Below are positions 63,762 through 64,000 of a stretch of DNA of 64,000 nucleotides, piece after piece. Below the pieces are notes generated by a model. The model saw only the letters and a list, made by a program, of their open reading frames with translations, ran no database searches and was not told the origin of the DNA. The position numbers and the translations under genes are program-made. Every line of letters begins with the position of its first letter. The stretch's first letter is position 1. The stretch comes from Chaetoderma sp. LZ-2023a (Eukaryota > Mollusca > Caudofoveata > Chaetodermatida > Chaetodermatidae): assembly GCA_034401795.1 (NCBI GenBank), contig CM067369.1:188502742-188566741 (forward strand). The letters run 5' to 3'.

Positions 63762-64000
63762 GTCTTTCGCCTTGATATATAACATCCAGGTCGTGATTGT
63801 ACTACGAATGGAAAAAGCAAGTAAGTAATGACTTACATTACCAATACAAACCAATTCCCTCTAATCTGAATATTCATTAGACTAACTGATTGCTGGATAA
63901 CTGTCTAAGACATGCAGCAATCTCTTTCATGCATCAACAACCTTCAGACTTGTAGACAGTGTGAGTGTCGGTCAGAAGAACGGCATGGCAATGGAGGCAT
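63762..64000. other. right edge of window, no gene recognised
   Basis: Right flank of DIRS copy B. No RMC1 exon found. The final AATGGAGGCAT resembles an F1 MITE left end cut by the window border. Confidence 0.4.

Overview
This is a repeat-dense stretch of an animal nuclear genome. Coding information is split into short exons with GT-AG introns, and mobile elements make up most of the sequence. The spectrum (DIRS retrotransposons, hAT- and Tc1-type elements, an APE-type LINE, and long 'AACAAGAGGC...GCTCACCTGG' repeats) together with the frequent ACATGTA word suggests a marine mollusc, most likely a bivalve. That taxonomic call is inference.

Host gene. One real host gene organises the window. 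On the minus strand, fourteen short exons between 55,586 and 6,465 join in consistent phase into about 457 C-terminal residues of RMC1, the regulator of the MON1-CCZ1 (RAB7 GEF) complex. Its N-terminal exons lie beyond the right edge. Almost everything else from 6.5 to 64 kb is intron filled by repeats, several of which sit within 5-40 bp of splice sites.

Layout. 1-2.7 kb: a frameshifted relic of a transposon-like gene with a PIN/XPG-like nuclease motif set and a C-terminal Cys-rich (CXC-like) domain. 2.9-6.4 kb: a small hAT-type element and palindromic MITEs. 6.4-22 kb: RMC1 exons 14 to 7 among MITEs, two larger hAT-type insertions with recognisable 8-bp duplications, and LINE fragments. 22.5-29.2 kb: a ~150-bp tandem array split by a dead DIRS element (copy A). 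29-47 kb: exons 6 to 3, two ~2.6-kb elements built of ~590-bp units, a 21-bp minisatellite that grew out of a MITE end, and a degenerate LINE. 47.6-52.2 kb: a LINE fragment split by a hAT-like element and by another insertion that itself carries an intact Tc1-like transposon. 54-56 kb: exons 2 and 1. 57-63.8 kb: a complete, apparently young DIRS element (copy B) with identical terminal inverted repeats.

The most notable signals are: (i) DIRS copy B, with intact gag, RT/RNase H/methyltransferase-like and tyrosine-recombinase frames; gag and recombinase lie in one frame separated by a single UGA CGG; (ii) the nested insertions, which allow relative dating; (iii) a host exon with no AG acceptor and another whose donor runs straight into a trinucleotide microsatellite; (iv) repeat families that carry regulatory motifs (CRE, YY1-like, IR3 oestrogen-response-like, TCTCGCGAGA). 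No tRNA, rRNA, CRISPR or bacterial features were seen. Exon numbers here count only exons seen in this window, from the 5' side (exon 1 at 55.5 kb, exon 14 at 6.5 kb).
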